The notes: a model not told the origin generated them from the sequence alone. DNA of 7,678 bases from Rhizobium sp. (GCA_003501385.1 DNPN01000047.1:2161-9838), one strand, 5' to 3'. Numbered from the stretch's first letter, positions 1 through 6,541 are shown. Numbers and translations: made by a program.

Positions 1-428
1 GCCACGCGCTGGCGCTGGCCGCCAGACAGTTCTTTGGGCAGGCGATCCAGCAAGGGTCCGAGTTCCAGCATCTGCGCAACCCGGTCGATTTTCTCGCGGA
101 TTTCCTCTTTGGGCCGGTGGGCAAGGCGCAGCGAAAAGCTCATGTTTTCCCGCACGGTCATCTGTGGATAGAGCGCATAGCTCTGGAACACCATTGCGAT
201 GTTGCGCTCTTTTGCCTGCAAATCAGTGACATCTCGGCCACCAATGTGAACTTCCCCTTCGGTGCAGGTCTCAAGGCCCGCAATGATGCGCAGCAGGGTC
301 GATTTGCCCGAGCCGCTTGGGCCGATCAGCACGCAGAATTCACCCTCATCAATGTCGACGGTCACGTCCTTGATGACGTTCACCGCACCGAAGGATTTGC
401 AGACGCCATGTAGAGATACAGCTCCCAT
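1..428 (-). CDS. Carbohydrate ABC transporter ATP-binding protein (MalK/UgpC type), 3' part beyond window
   Basis: This is the cytoplasmic ATPase that would power the neighbouring sugar importer. The visible 142 N-terminal residues carry the Walker A motif GPSGSGKST (residues 36-44), the Q-loop MVFQSYALYPQMTV with Gln82, and the ABC signature LSGGQRQRV (134-142). The reading frame then runs off the left edge, so Walker B, the H-loop and the C-terminal TOBE-type regulatory domain expected of CUT1 ATPases are not seen. I chose the ATG at 428 because GAGGA lies 5 nt upstream. An in-frame ATG four codons earlier (440) has no comparable ribosome binding site. The gene is last of the four transporter genes, 32 nt behind the MalG-type permease gene. 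MalK-type ATPases are sometimes shared between importers, so it tells little about substrate. Confidence 0.95.
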   Translation of the reverse strand, partial: MGAVSLHGVCKSFGAVNVIKDVTVDIDEGEFCVLIGPSGSGKSTLLRIIAGLETCTEGEVHIGGRDVTDLQAKERNIAMVFQSYALYPQMTVRENMSFSLRLAHRPKEEIREKIDRVAQMLELGPLLDRLPKELSGGQRQRV

Positions 429-444
429 GTTCTTCCTCATTTTT

Positions 445-460
445 TTGCGCATCCGCGCAA
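445..460 (-). promoter_or_regulatory. Small stem-loop between MalG-type permease and ATPase genes
   Basis: A perfect 6-bp inverted repeat (TTGCGC / GCGCAA) encloses a 4-nt loop and begins directly after the permease stop codon. On the transcribed minus strand it is followed by a run of A, not U, so it is not an intrinsic terminator of this operon. It may mark an mRNA processing or stability point ahead of the ATPase gene. It is short, so chance is possible. Confidence 0.35.
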
Positions 461-1303
461 TTATCCTTTGACGGCACCCGCGATGATGCCACGATTGAAC
501 TGCTTTTGAAGCAACAGGTAGACGATGATTGGCGGTGCCATGGCCAACAGCGTGGCGGCAACGAAAATATTCGGGGTAATGGTTTCGTCCACGCGCAGCA
601 TGCCCAGCATGACCGGCATTGTGAACAGCACCTTGTCATTCACCACAATCAGTGGCAGCAGATATTGATCCCAGATCATGATGAAGCCGAAAATCACCAC
701 CGTGCCCAGCGCTGGCCGCACCAGGGGCAGCACAACATGGGTGAAAATCTGCCATTCATTGGCACCATCAATTCGGGCGGCTTCCTCAAGTTCTTTCGGG
801 ATGGCGCGCATGAACTCGGTCAGCATGAAAATCGCAAATGCCCAGCCCACCACCGGCATGACCATGGCGGCATAGGTGTTGTAGATCGACACATCCAGCA
901 CCGGCAAACGCTTCTGAACAATCAGATAAAGCGGAATGGAGATCACCTCTTCCGGCAACATCATGGTGCACAGGATTAACAGGGTGATGATAGCAGCGCC
1001 CTGAAATTTCTTGCGCGCCAGTGCATAGGCCGCCAAGGCACTGACAATAACTTGCAGCGTGGTGCCAAACGCCACAACAATCAGGGAATTCATCAGGTAA
1101 CGCCAGACACTGAGGTTGATCAGTGCTGTGCGGAAGTTATCGAGTGTGGGATTTTCCGGCCACAACAATAATTGCCCCGGCTTGAGGATATGACCGCTGA
1201 ACGCTGTCACGACGATGCCCCAGAAGGGGCCAACGAAGACGATGAAGACGACAACATAGAGCAAAATCCGCAGAAATCGCAAGGACATGGACGGGTGATG
1301 CAT
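461..1303 (-). CDS. Carbohydrate ABC transporter permease, MalG type (CUT1 family)
   Basis: This is an inner-membrane permease subunit, expected to pair with the MalF-type subunit to form the sugar channel. It has 280 residues, the usual length for MalG-type proteins. About six hydrophobic segments are visible, near residues 11-33, 72-92, 104-125, 141-163, 197-218 and 246-266. The cytoplasmic EAA loop that docks the ATPase is clear: EEAARIDGAN from residue 173, followed by LP at 192-193. The ATG at 1303 has a strong ribosome binding site (GAGGAGGA) 7 nt upstream. That site overlaps the stop codon of the preceding permease gene, with only 13 nt between the genes, so translation is probably coupled. 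Substrate cannot be read from this subunit; the neighbours suggest uronates or pectic oligomers. Confidence 0.95.
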   Translation of the reverse strand: MHHPSMSLRFLRILLYVVVFIVFVGPFWGIVVTAFSGHILKPGQLLLWPENPTLDNFRTALINLSVWRYLMNSLIVVAFGTTLQVIVSALAAYALARKKFQGAAIITLLILCTMMLPEEVISIPLYLIVQKRLPVLDVSIYNTYAAMVMPVVGWAFAIFMLTEFMRAIPKELEEAARIDGANEWQIFTHVVLPLVRPALGTVVIFGFIMIWDQYLLPLIVVNDKVLFTMPVMLGMLRVDETITPNIFVAATLLAMAPPIIVYLLLQKQFNRGIIAGAVKG

Positions 1304-1316
1304 TTGGATATCCTCC

Positions 1317-2273
1317 TCAGTTGGTCATCCGCGACTTCAGCACCATGTGGGCCAAGGTCAGCAGAACCGTAAACAGCAAGAGCAGGAGTGAAACGGCAGA
1401 CGCATAACCATAATCAAGGTCTTGAAAGCCAACCTTGTAGACATGGGTCATGATCGTTTCGGTGGAGCCCGCAGGGCCGCCGCCCGTGGTGGCGTAAACT
1501 TCGGCAAAAACGCGAATGCCGCGGATAAAGGACAGCATGATCACCACCGAGATCGAGGGAATAATTCCGGGCAGTGTCACATGCCACAGGCTGCGCAAAC
1601 GGTTGGCCCCATCTACATTGGCGGCATCATAGAGTTCACGGTTGATACCAACGAGGCCCGCGATGAAGATGACCATGTCATAGGGCGTGCTCTTCCACAC
1701 CTGCATCAAAATCAGCACCCACAACGCTTGCGATGGATCGCTGAGAAAGCCTTGCGGGCCAATGCCCACCAGCGCGAGCAGTGAATTGACAACCCCATAT
1801 TGCGCCGAATTGAACAGAATGCGCCACACTTCCGCGATAATGGCCGCACTGGTGATGGCGGGCAGAAAAATGGCGGTGCGCAGAAAACGCAAATGCCGCG
1901 CCTGCCCCTCCAGCGCCAGCGCCATAAAAAACGCCAGCACCGTGGACGATATGGTGCCCACGACCACGTAGATACCGGTGTGCCAAACGGCAATGCGCAG
2001 GTCAGGGTCGTTGAAGGCGCGGGTAAAATTATCAAAGCCGATCCACTCGCTGTCGCTGTAGAACTGCACGTTGTAAAACGACATCATGAAGCCGGAGACC
2101 ATGGGATAAAACTTGAACCATGTGAAAATCACCAGCGCTGGTGTCAGAAAAAGCCACGGTACCAGAGCGGTTCGCCAGGTTTGGCCACGGCGGCGTTTGG
2201 CTTGGCGTTTGACCGTGCTGGGTTGCGGTGAAGACGCAAGGCCTTCCGCAGATGAGTTCGTGGATCCTAGCAT
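1317..2273 (-). CDS. Carbohydrate ABC transporter permease, MalF/UgpA type (CUT1 family)
   Basis: This is the second inner-membrane permease subunit of the importer. With the start at ATG 2273 it has 318 residues: a basic cytoplasmic N-terminus (VKRQAKRRRG, 21-30), a first membrane segment near 36-52, further hydrophobic segments, and the EAA loop ELYDAANVDGAN (213-224) with LP at 234-235. A conserved MalF-like stretch, TTGGGPAGSTETIMTHVYK (262-280), precedes the last membrane helix. The reading frame can be extended to TTG 2345, adjoining the stop of the binding-protein gene. I reject that start because the extra 24 codons lie across a strong stem-loop (2297-2341) and the TTG has no close ribosome binding site. 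The Shine-Dalgarno of ATG 2273 is also weak, so the start remains the least certain part of this entry. Confidence 0.93.
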   Translation of the reverse strand: MLGSTNSSAEGLASSPQPSTVKRQAKRRRGQTWRTALVPWLFLTPALVIFTWFKFYPMVSGFMMSFYNVQFYSDSEWIGFDNFTRAFNDPDLRIAVWHTGIYVVVGTISSTVLAFFMALALEGQARHLRFLRTAIFLPAITSAAIIAEVWRILFNSAQYGVVNSLLALVGIGPQGFLSDPSQALWVLILMQVWKSTPYDMVIFIAGLVGINRELYDAANVDGANRLRSLWHVTLPGIIPSISVVIMLSFIRGIRVFAEVYATTGGGPAGSTETIMTHVYKVGFQDLDYGYASAVSLLLLLFTVLLTLAHMVLKSRMTN

Positions 2274-2296
2274 AGGGGGTCTCGCAGCGGTTAGCA

Positions 2297-2341
2297 CTTG
2301 CACCCTGCACGGGGACGTGGAAGTCCAGTGCAGGGTGCGAG
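2297..2341 (-). promoter_or_regulatory. Intercistronic stem-loop between binding-protein and permease genes
   Basis: The arms 2300-2310 (GCACCCTGCAC) and 2328-2338 (GTGCAGGGTGC) form an 11-bp perfect stem. Two further pairs lie beyond a mismatch, and an inner GGAC/GTCC pairing (2313-2316 with 2323-2326) sits inside the 17-nt loop. On the transcribed strand the structure begins 4 nt after the TAA stop of the binding-protein gene and has no U-tract. Stable hairpins at this position are known from other importer operons, such as malE-malF of E. coli, where they protect the upstream mRNA and raise binding protein over permease. The same role here is inference. Confidence 0.7.
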
Positions 2342-2345
2342 GCAA

Positions 2346-3647
2346 TTATTGTGTAGATCCCGCAAGTGCTTTCTGCTTGCGAAGTTCAGTTGTCATTGCG
2401 TCGTCGATGGTCTTCAACTCGGCGGGAATGTCTGAATTGCAGTTGGAGAGGATGCGGTTAAAGCCGTCCGCCGTCAGCATGCGAATGGGTGTCCAGTTTG
2501 GCACCGATGGCACATAGTGGGCATTCTTGTCGAACACGTCCTTGAAAGTCTGCCAGCGCGGGTCTTGGCGAATTTTGTTCACATCAACATTCTTGTTGAT
2601 GGGAAGACGCACAAGCGGTGTATGCCCCGTGCCCTGTGCCATCCCAATTTCCTGCCCCTTGGGCGAGATGAAGAAGGAGATGAATTTTTGCGCCGCGTCG
2701 CGGTGCTGGGTGCCCTTCATGATATAGGCGCTTGTGCCCTCGGCCAGCGAGGTTGAACCTCCCGGACCTTCTGGTGGCGGCAGAACTTCAATCTTGTCCT
2801 TGCCCGGTTGTTCATCCAACTGGGCGATGTGGTAAGGTCCGGTGAGGAAAATACCCGTTTGGCCGGAGCGGAAGGAGGGCAGGGCATCGCCGGTTGTTGC
2901 ATTGATGGCACCCGGCTGGGTCAAGCCTTGACAAAACAGCGAACGCACAAAACTCAGCGCCGAAGCACCTTGCTTGGTACTAAGGCTGGGCTTGTAGCCA
3001 TCCTTGCTCTGCTGCATGAAATCGCCGCCCGCTTCCCAGATGAAATTGCTCATGAACCAGCTGGTGTAGCCACGCACGGTGGAGCCGGGAATGGTCATGC
3101 CAAACGTATCGGCCTTGCCATTGCCATCCGGGTCATTCTGGGTAAAGGCCTGTGCCAGCTTGTGCAGGTCTTCCCAGGTTTTGGGCTGGGGCAGGCCAAG
3201 TTTCTCACGCCAATCCTTGCGCACAAACAGGGCAAAGGACTGGGCAGAGACCGGCACGGCGTAATATTTGCCATCGCTGGATTTGGCGCTGGGCCAAGCC
3301 GTTGCCTCGATGTCTTCGCTGCCCTTGATGGCTTTGGGGTTGATCTCTTCAATGATGCCCATGCGCAGCATTTGGCCAAGGGCAGAATCGTCATTCACCA
3401 CCACATCCGGCAGATCACGGCCTGCGGCGGCCCGTGCCAAGCGCTGTTCGAAATCGGTGCCGGTGTTGTAAATCTCAACCGCAATGCCGGTTTCAGCGGT
3501 GAAGGCGGATGTCAGATCTTTCAGCACGCTCACGGATTCATCCGTCTGGCGCGACCAGACCTTGATGGTCTCCGCAGAAAATGCCTGCGCACTCATGACC
3601 ATGAGCGCAGCTCCGGCCATAAGAGCGACTTTTGAACGTTTGCGCAT
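2346..3647 (-). CDS. ABC transporter extracellular solute-binding protein, family 1 (MalE/UgpB-like)
   Basis: This is the periplasmic receptor that would deliver the sugar to the permease pair. The start is ATG 3647, preceded at 5 nt by GGGAGGA; a TTG at 3671 would only add eight residues upstream of that ribosome binding site. The 433-residue product begins with a signal peptide: basic n-region MRKRSK, hydrophobic core about 7-20, and likely cleavage after AFSA at residue 25. There is no lipobox cysteine, so it should be soluble. Family features include NDPDGNGKAD (171-180), LTGPYHIAQ (268-276) and the C-terminal-lobe stretch LAEGTSAYIMKGTQHRDAAQ (301-320). It is the first gene of the importer operon and lies 178 bp downstream of kdgD. 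The ligand is unknown; location beside uronate enzymes and a GH28-like protein favours galacturonate oligomers or uronates (inference). Confidence 0.93.
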   Translation of the reverse strand: MRKRSKVALMAGAALMVMSAQAFSAETIKVWSRQTDESVSVLKDLTSAFTAETGIAVEIYNTGTDFEQRLARAAAGRDLPDVVVNDDSALGQMLRMGIIEEINPKAIKGSEDIEATAWPSAKSSDGKYYAVPVSAQSFALFVRKDWREKLGLPQPKTWEDLHKLAQAFTQNDPDGNGKADTFGMTIPGSTVRGYTSWFMSNFIWEAGGDFMQQSKDGYKPSLSTKQGASALSFVRSLFCQGLTQPGAINATTGDALPSFRSGQTGIFLTGPYHIAQLDEQPGKDKIEVLPPPEGPGGSTSLAEGTSAYIMKGTQHRDAAQKFISFFISPKGQEIGMAQGTGHTPLVRLPINKNVDVNKIRQDPRWQTFKDVFDKNAHYVPSVPNWTPIRMLTADGFNRILSNCNSDIPAELKTIDDAMTTELRKQKALAGSTQ

Positions 3648-3666
3648 GTTATTCCTCCCTAGCGTT

Positions 3667-3677
3667 GACAATTTGTC
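3667..3677. promoter_or_regulatory. Inverted repeat in the leader of the importer operon
   Basis: A perfect 5-1-5 inverted repeat (GACAA-A-TTGTC on the minus strand) lies 19 nt upstream of the binding-protein start codon, just ahead of its ribosome binding site. It could be an operator half-covered by the leader. It is short and no second exact copy was found, so assignment to a regulator is not possible. Confidence 0.3.
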
Positions 3678-3744
3678 CTCTCAGCATGCTCAAGCGCGCC
3701 TCCCTCCAAGGAATGCCCTGTATTGAATGCAACGGATGTTGGCG

Positions 3745-3759
3745 CTGCGATTGTCGCAG
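3745..3759. promoter_or_regulatory. Inverted repeat CTGCGA-N3-TCGCAG upstream of the importer operon
   Basis: A perfect 6-bp inverted repeat with a 3-nt spacer lies about 100 bp upstream of the binding-protein start. It may be a regulator binding site or a small hairpin. I could not place a convincing -35/-10 pair around it, so the promoter of the importer operon remains unlocated within 3648-3777. Confidence 0.3.
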
Positions 3760-3777
3760 AGTGCCATTTTCAACGTT

Positions 3778-3820
3778 CGGCTTGCTTGCCTTCTACCCCG
3801 GTGCATTGGCAAGCAAGCCG
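3778..3820 (-). terminator. Strong stem-loop behind kdgD (terminator or mRNA-stabilising, no U-tract)
   Basis: The arms 3778-3790 (CGGCTTGCTTGCC) and 3808-3820 pair perfectly over 13 bp around a 17-nt loop, and the structure starts 5 nt after the kdgD stop codon. The bases following it on the minus strand (AACGTTGAAAATGG) contain no U-run, so it is not a textbook intrinsic terminator. It may still end or slow transcription, or protect the kdgD mRNA 3' end and so separate kdgD expression from the importer genes. Confidence 0.7.
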
Positions 3821-3825
3821 CGCAC

Positions 3826-4743
3826 TCAGGCCGCCCGTTTACTCTGGCTGCGCTCCATCAGCGCTTCCAGCATGTGTTCTTCTTCTGCTGTCAGATCACA
3901 AAGCGGGCTGCGCACTTTGCCAGCGGCAAAGCCCTGAAGCCGCACACCTGCCTTGATGGCCGAAACTGCATAGCCCTTGTTGCGATTGCGGATGGACATG
4001 AAGGGATAGAAAAATTCATTCAAAACCCGCTCACACTCTGCGCGATTTCCGGCCCGCAAAGAACGATAGAAGTTCACCGCCAGCTCCGGCACGAAATTGA
4101 ACACGGCCGAGGAATAAGTGGTGAAACCTGCACCCAGATAGGCTTCGGCAAACAGCTCCGCTGTTGGCATGCCGCCAAGATAGGTTAGGCGATCGCCCAT
4201 CTTGGCCGTAACATGGCGAACAAGGCCGATGTCGCCCGTGCCATCCTTGAAACCAATCAGGTTGGGGCACTCATCACACAAGCGGGCCAGAGTATCGGGC
4301 TGCAAAACGGCATTGTCACGGTTATAAACCATCACACCAACATCGATGGACTGACAGACGCGTTTGACGTGCTGAAAAAGCCCTTCCTGCGGCGCATCGA
4401 TCAGATAGTGCGGCAACAGCAAAATGCCGTCAGCGCCCGCTTTTTGGGCCGATTGTGCAATGGAAACCGCCATTTCCGTGCCATAGCCGCAGCCAGACAC
4501 GATGGTTGTATCGCCAGCGGCCTCTTTGGCGGCGCGGACAATTTGCGGAATTTCCGAAGGGGAGAGCGAGAAAAATTCGCCCGTGCCGCCAGCGGCAAAC
4601 AGAACCGGCGCATCAAAACCCGACAACCATGCCACATGGGCCTGATAGCTGTTTTCAGCAAAGGCACCGTTCGCATCAAAATGTGTTACCGGAAAAGACA
4701 GCAATCCAGATCCGAGAATGGTTTTAATGTCCTGGGGCCGCAT
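3826..4743 (-). CDS. kdgD: 5-dehydro-4-deoxyglucarate dehydratase (KdgD)
   Basis: This cytoplasmic enzyme dehydrates and decarboxylates 5-dehydro-4-deoxy-D-glucarate to 2-oxoglutarate semialdehyde (2,5-dioxopentanoate), a late step of oxidative galacturonate/glucuronate breakdown. The 305-residue protein is a DapA/NAL-superfamily (beta/alpha)8 barrel. AAGGTGEFFSL (50-60) forms the carboxylate-binding loop, Tyr140 in VMVYNRDN is the conserved catalytic tyrosine, and Lys166 in GFKDGTG is the Schiff-base lysine. The sequence is, from memory, very close to the Agrobacterium tumefaciens enzyme over its full length. ATG 4743 has AAGGA 8-9 nt upstream. The gene lies 74 bp downstream of the regulator gene in the same direction, and that gap holds a possible promoter of its own. 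A strong stem-loop follows the stop. All key residues are present and nothing suggests damage. Confidence 0.97.
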   Translation of the reverse strand: MRPQDIKTILGSGLLSFPVTHFDANGAFAENSYQAHVAWLSGFDAPVLFAAGGTGEFFSLSPSEIPQIVRAAKEAAGDTTIVSGCGYGTEMAVSIAQSAQKAGADGILLLPHYLIDAPQEGLFQHVKRVCQSIDVGVMVYNRDNAVLQPDTLARLCDECPNLIGFKDGTGDIGLVRHVTAKMGDRLTYLGGMPTAELFAEAYLGAGFTTYSSAVFNFVPELAVNFYRSLRAGNRAECERVLNEFFYPFMSIRNRNKGYAVSAIKAGVRLQGFAAGKVRSPLCDLTAEEEHMLEALMERSQSKRAA

Positions 4744-4778
4744 AGATGATTTCCTTCAATATCCATTCAATGAACAAA

Positions 4779-4808
4779 AGGTTAGCACTGGCTCCGGGCA
4801 TATGTCAA
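4779..4808 (-). promoter_or_regulatory. Possible kdgD promoter
   Basis: On the minus strand a consensus -35 TTGACA (4808-4803) is separated by 18 nt from a weak -10 candidate TAACCT (4784-4779), about 35 nt upstream of the kdgD start. The -35 is perfect, but the -10 matches the consensus at only three of six positions. kdgD may therefore be transcribed both from here and by read-through from the regulator gene. Confidence 0.35.
4797..4806. promoter_or_regulatory. Operator-like CATATG element over the kdgD -35
   Basis: GGCATATGTC matches the palindrome GTCATATGAC at 5654-5663 at eight of ten positions and overlaps the proposed -35 hexamer of kdgD. It could be a second binding site of the neighbouring FCD regulator. 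The assignment rests on this resemblance and on position only. Confidence 0.35.
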
Positions 4809-4817
4809 TAAATCATA

Positions 4818-5564
4818 TTATAACTTTTCCAAAGTCCTCTGATGAGCAGCGCGATAACGCGACAAGCTACCCCTCAAATGCAGTTTCATCGCATTTCGTG
4901 CCGCCGCTTCATCGCCATGGGAGATGGCCTGAACGATCTTGGCGTGCTCCTGATGGATCTGGGACATGTATTCGTGCTGTTGCGCGGCATCCTGCGTTTC
5001 TGCCAGAGCGGCGCGGGGGATTCCGCCCTTGCCAATCATCTGCAAAAATTCGGCAAAGCGTGGATTGTTGGTGGCCTCCGCAATGGCAAGGTGGAGGGCA
5101 AAATCGGCATCTGACGTTGGTTTTCCGGCTTCTATCAGGATGAAAAGATCCCGATGGCGCGCCAAAATAGTCTCTTCCTGCTGGGGGGACCGTCGCAAGG
5201 CGGCAAGGGCAGCGGCTTCGATTTCCACGGCGGTGCGCAGTTCCAGCAGCTCTATAACCGAGGAAATACGGGCGCTATCGACATCCTGAAACGGCAAAAT
5301 CACCGGCGCTGGTGGTGCCAGCACAAAAACGCCGGCCCCTTGGCGTGGCTCAACCAGGCCATCGGATCGCAACACGGCAATGGCTTCGCGGATTACCGTG
5401 CGGCTGACCTCATGGTCAATTGTCATCCGGGCTTCGCTGGGCAGCCGTTCTCCGGGCTGAAAATCTCCCGCCAAGATGGACTTTCGAAGTTTATCGACCA
5501 GTTGGGATACAAGCGTGCCCGTGCCTTTATGCGTTTTGGAGGCTTGCCGTGTGTCGTCTGTCAC
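4818..5564 (-). CDS. GntR-family transcriptional regulator, FadR/FCD subfamily
   Basis: This is a DNA-binding regulator, probably a repressor released by a uronate pathway intermediate. Of 248 residues, the N-terminal winged helix-turn-helix spans about 17-82, with PGERLPSEARM (37-47), VSRTVIREAIAVL (53-65) and the wing LVEPRQGAGVFV (70-81). The C-terminal FCD ligand domain spans about 100-240. Its probable metal-binding residues are Asp154 and His158 in DFALHLAIAEATNNP, His207 in QEHAKIV and His229 in KLHLRG. The start is GTG 5564, with AGGA 7 nt upstream; the first ATG is inside the DNA-binding domain. It is divergent from udh and upstream of kdgD, so both flanks are likely targets. FCD regulators of hexuronate genes in proteobacteria include ExuR/UxuR and GguR types; I cannot decide which this corresponds to, so no symbol is given. 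Confidence 0.92.
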   Translation of the reverse strand: MTDDTRQASKTHKGTGTLVSQLVDKLRKSILAGDFQPGERLPSEARMTIDHEVSRTVIREAIAVLRSDGLVEPRQGAGVFVLAPPAPVILPFQDVDSARISSVIELLELRTAVEIEAAALAALRRSPQQEETILARHRDLFILIEAGKPTSDADFALHLAIAEATNNPRFAEFLQMIGKGGIPRAALAETQDAAQQHEYMSQIHQEHAKIVQAISHGDEAAARNAMKLHLRGSLSRYRAAHQRTLEKL

Positions 5565-5653
5565 TTTGAAATCCTATGCTTGCAATGGCTCATTCCTCAC
5601 CATCATTCAGCCTGTCATAAATAACGGATGGTATCAAGATATCTGGCAGCAAT

Positions 5654-5663
5654 GTCATATGAC
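5654..5663. promoter_or_regulatory. Perfect palindrome GTCATATGAC in the divergent regulator-udh region
   Basis: A perfect 10-bp palindrome lies just upstream of the proposed udh -35 and about 90 bp upstream of the regulator start. It fits the loose GT-Nx-AC layout of GntR-family operators and resembles the element at 4797-4806. A role in autoregulation or udh control is inference. Confidence 0.4.
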
Positions 5664-5666
5664 GGG

Positions 5667-5695
5667 TTGTTGAAAAATCACCATTCCTGTATGAT
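5667..5695 (+). promoter_or_regulatory. Probable udh promoter
   Basis: A -35 candidate TTGTTG (5667-5672) and a -10 TATGAT (5690-5695, five of six consensus bases) are separated by an ideal 17 nt. Transcription would begin near 5702, giving a leader of about 40 nt before the GTG start of udh. Confidence 0.5.
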
Positions 5696-5711
5696 CAATC
5701 TGTATAGATTG
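5696..5711. promoter_or_regulatory. Candidate repressor operator CAATCTGTATAGATTG
   Basis: This 16-bp inverted repeat has seven of eight base pairs symmetric and abuts the proposed udh -10, covering the expected transcription start. That is a classic position for repression. The most likely binder is the divergent FCD regulator, but this is inference. Confidence 0.5.
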
Positions 5712-5740
5712 CCCTTTGTGGCTTCCACTTGGAGATTTCC

Positions 5741-6541
5741 GTGCATCGACTTCTTATCACTGGTGCGGCTGGCGGCGTTGGTCGGATCATGCGCCAGCGT
5801 CTTGCGCCACTGGCGACTATTTTGCGCCTTTCCGACATTTCTGACATGGGTGAGGCGGCCCCAAATGAAGAACTGGTCGCTTGCGACCTTGGTGATGCCA
5901 AAGGCGTGCATGATCTGGTCAAGGATTGTGATGCCATTGTCCATCTCGGGGGAATTTCCGGCGAGGCACCGTTTTCAAAAATCCTGAACGGCAATATTAT
6001 TGGTTGTTACAATCTCTATGAAGCCGCCAGAGCCCATGGTCAGCCGCGCATTCTTTATGCAAGCTCGCTGCACACGGTGGGCTTCTACCGGCAGGATGAG
6101 TATTTTGATGCCACCATTCCACCAAGGCCGGATGGACTTTATGGCGTCTCAAAATGCTTCGGGGAATCAATGGCCCGGATGTATTTTGATAAATTCGGGC
6201 AGGAAACAGCAATCGTCCGCATTGGCTCCTGTTTTGAACACCCACGCGATCATCGCATGCTGGCATCCTGGCTGTCCTATGGTGATTTTGCGTCCCTAGC
6301 AGACTGTGTGTTTAGCGCACCGCGCCTTGGTTGCCCGATCATCTGGGGCGTATCCAACAATGATGCGCGCTGGTGGGACAATAGCCGCGTCAATTTCCTC
6401 GGCTGGCAGCCCAAGGACAATGCGGGAGATCATCGCGCCCGTGTTGAAGCCACGGTGCCGCGTGCAGCAGCCGATTCCAGCTCGGCGCTCTATCAGGGTG
6501 GTCCGTTTACGGAAAAGCCGATCTATCCCGAGGAATCATAA
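5741..6541 (+). CDS. udh: Uronate dehydrogenase (NAD-dependent)
   Basis: This cytoplasmic enzyme oxidises D-galacturonate and D-glucuronate at C1 with NAD to the aldarate lactone, the entry step of the oxidative uronate pathway. It is a short-chain (extended type) Rossmann-fold protein of 266 residues, matching the usual length near 265. TGAAGGVGR (7-15) binds the dinucleotide, Asp32 follows strand two, HLGG (68-71) and ASSLHT (107-112) line the site, and the catalytic pair is Tyr134 and Lys138 in YGVSK. WWDNS (211-215) and GCPIIWG (197-203) are further family stretches. I chose GTG 5741 because GGAG lies 6 nt upstream and the product then begins MHRLLITG, as in known Udh proteins. An upstream TTG at 5729 overlaps that ribosome binding site. 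The gene is divergent from the regulator and convergent with the GH28-like gene. Confidence 0.96.
   Translation: MHRLLITGAAGGVGRIMRQRLAPLATILRLSDISDMGEAAPNEELVACDLGDAKGVHDLVKDCDAIVHLGGISGEAPFSKILNGNIIGCYNLYEAARAHGQPRILYASSLHTVGFYRQDEYFDATIPPRPDGLYGVSKCFGESMARMYFDKFGQETAIVRIGSCFEHPRDHRMLASWLSYGDFASLADCVFSAPRLGCPIIWGVSNNDARWWDNSRVNFLGWQPKDNAGDHRARVEATVPRAAADSSSALYQGGPFTEKPIYPEES

Noticed and set aside
506..979. Plus-strand open frame of 157 codons opposite the MalG-type permease
   Set aside because: Very rich in His, Gln and Asn, as expected from the complement of a hydrophobic membrane protein gene; no supporting motif.
2808..3635. Long plus-strand open frame of 275 codons opposite the binding-protein gene
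   Set aside because: It is antisense to a clearly coding gene with signal peptide and family motifs, has no recognisable domain, and fits the open antisense frames common in GC-rich DNA.
3665..3670. Plus-strand TTGACA between kdgD and the importer operon
   Set aside because: It has no -10 at 16-18 nt and no plus-strand gene downstream; the hexamer is part of the leader inverted repeat.
3648..3671. Upstream TTG start for the binding protein
   Set aside because: The eight extra residues cover the GGGAGGA ribosome binding site and would put an odd lead in front of a normal signal peptide.
3755..3766. TGGCAC on the minus strand upstream of the importer operon as a sigma-54 promoter
   Set aside because: The required GC element (TTGC-like) is absent at the proper distance.
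5154..5624. Plus-strand open frame of 156 codons over the 5' half of the regulator gene and the divergent region
   Set aside because: Antisense to the winged-helix coding region and running through the regulator's start; no family features.
5729..5740. Upstream TTG start for udh
   Set aside because: These codons contain the GGAG ribosome binding site of GTG 5741, and the shorter protein matches the usual Udh N-terminus.
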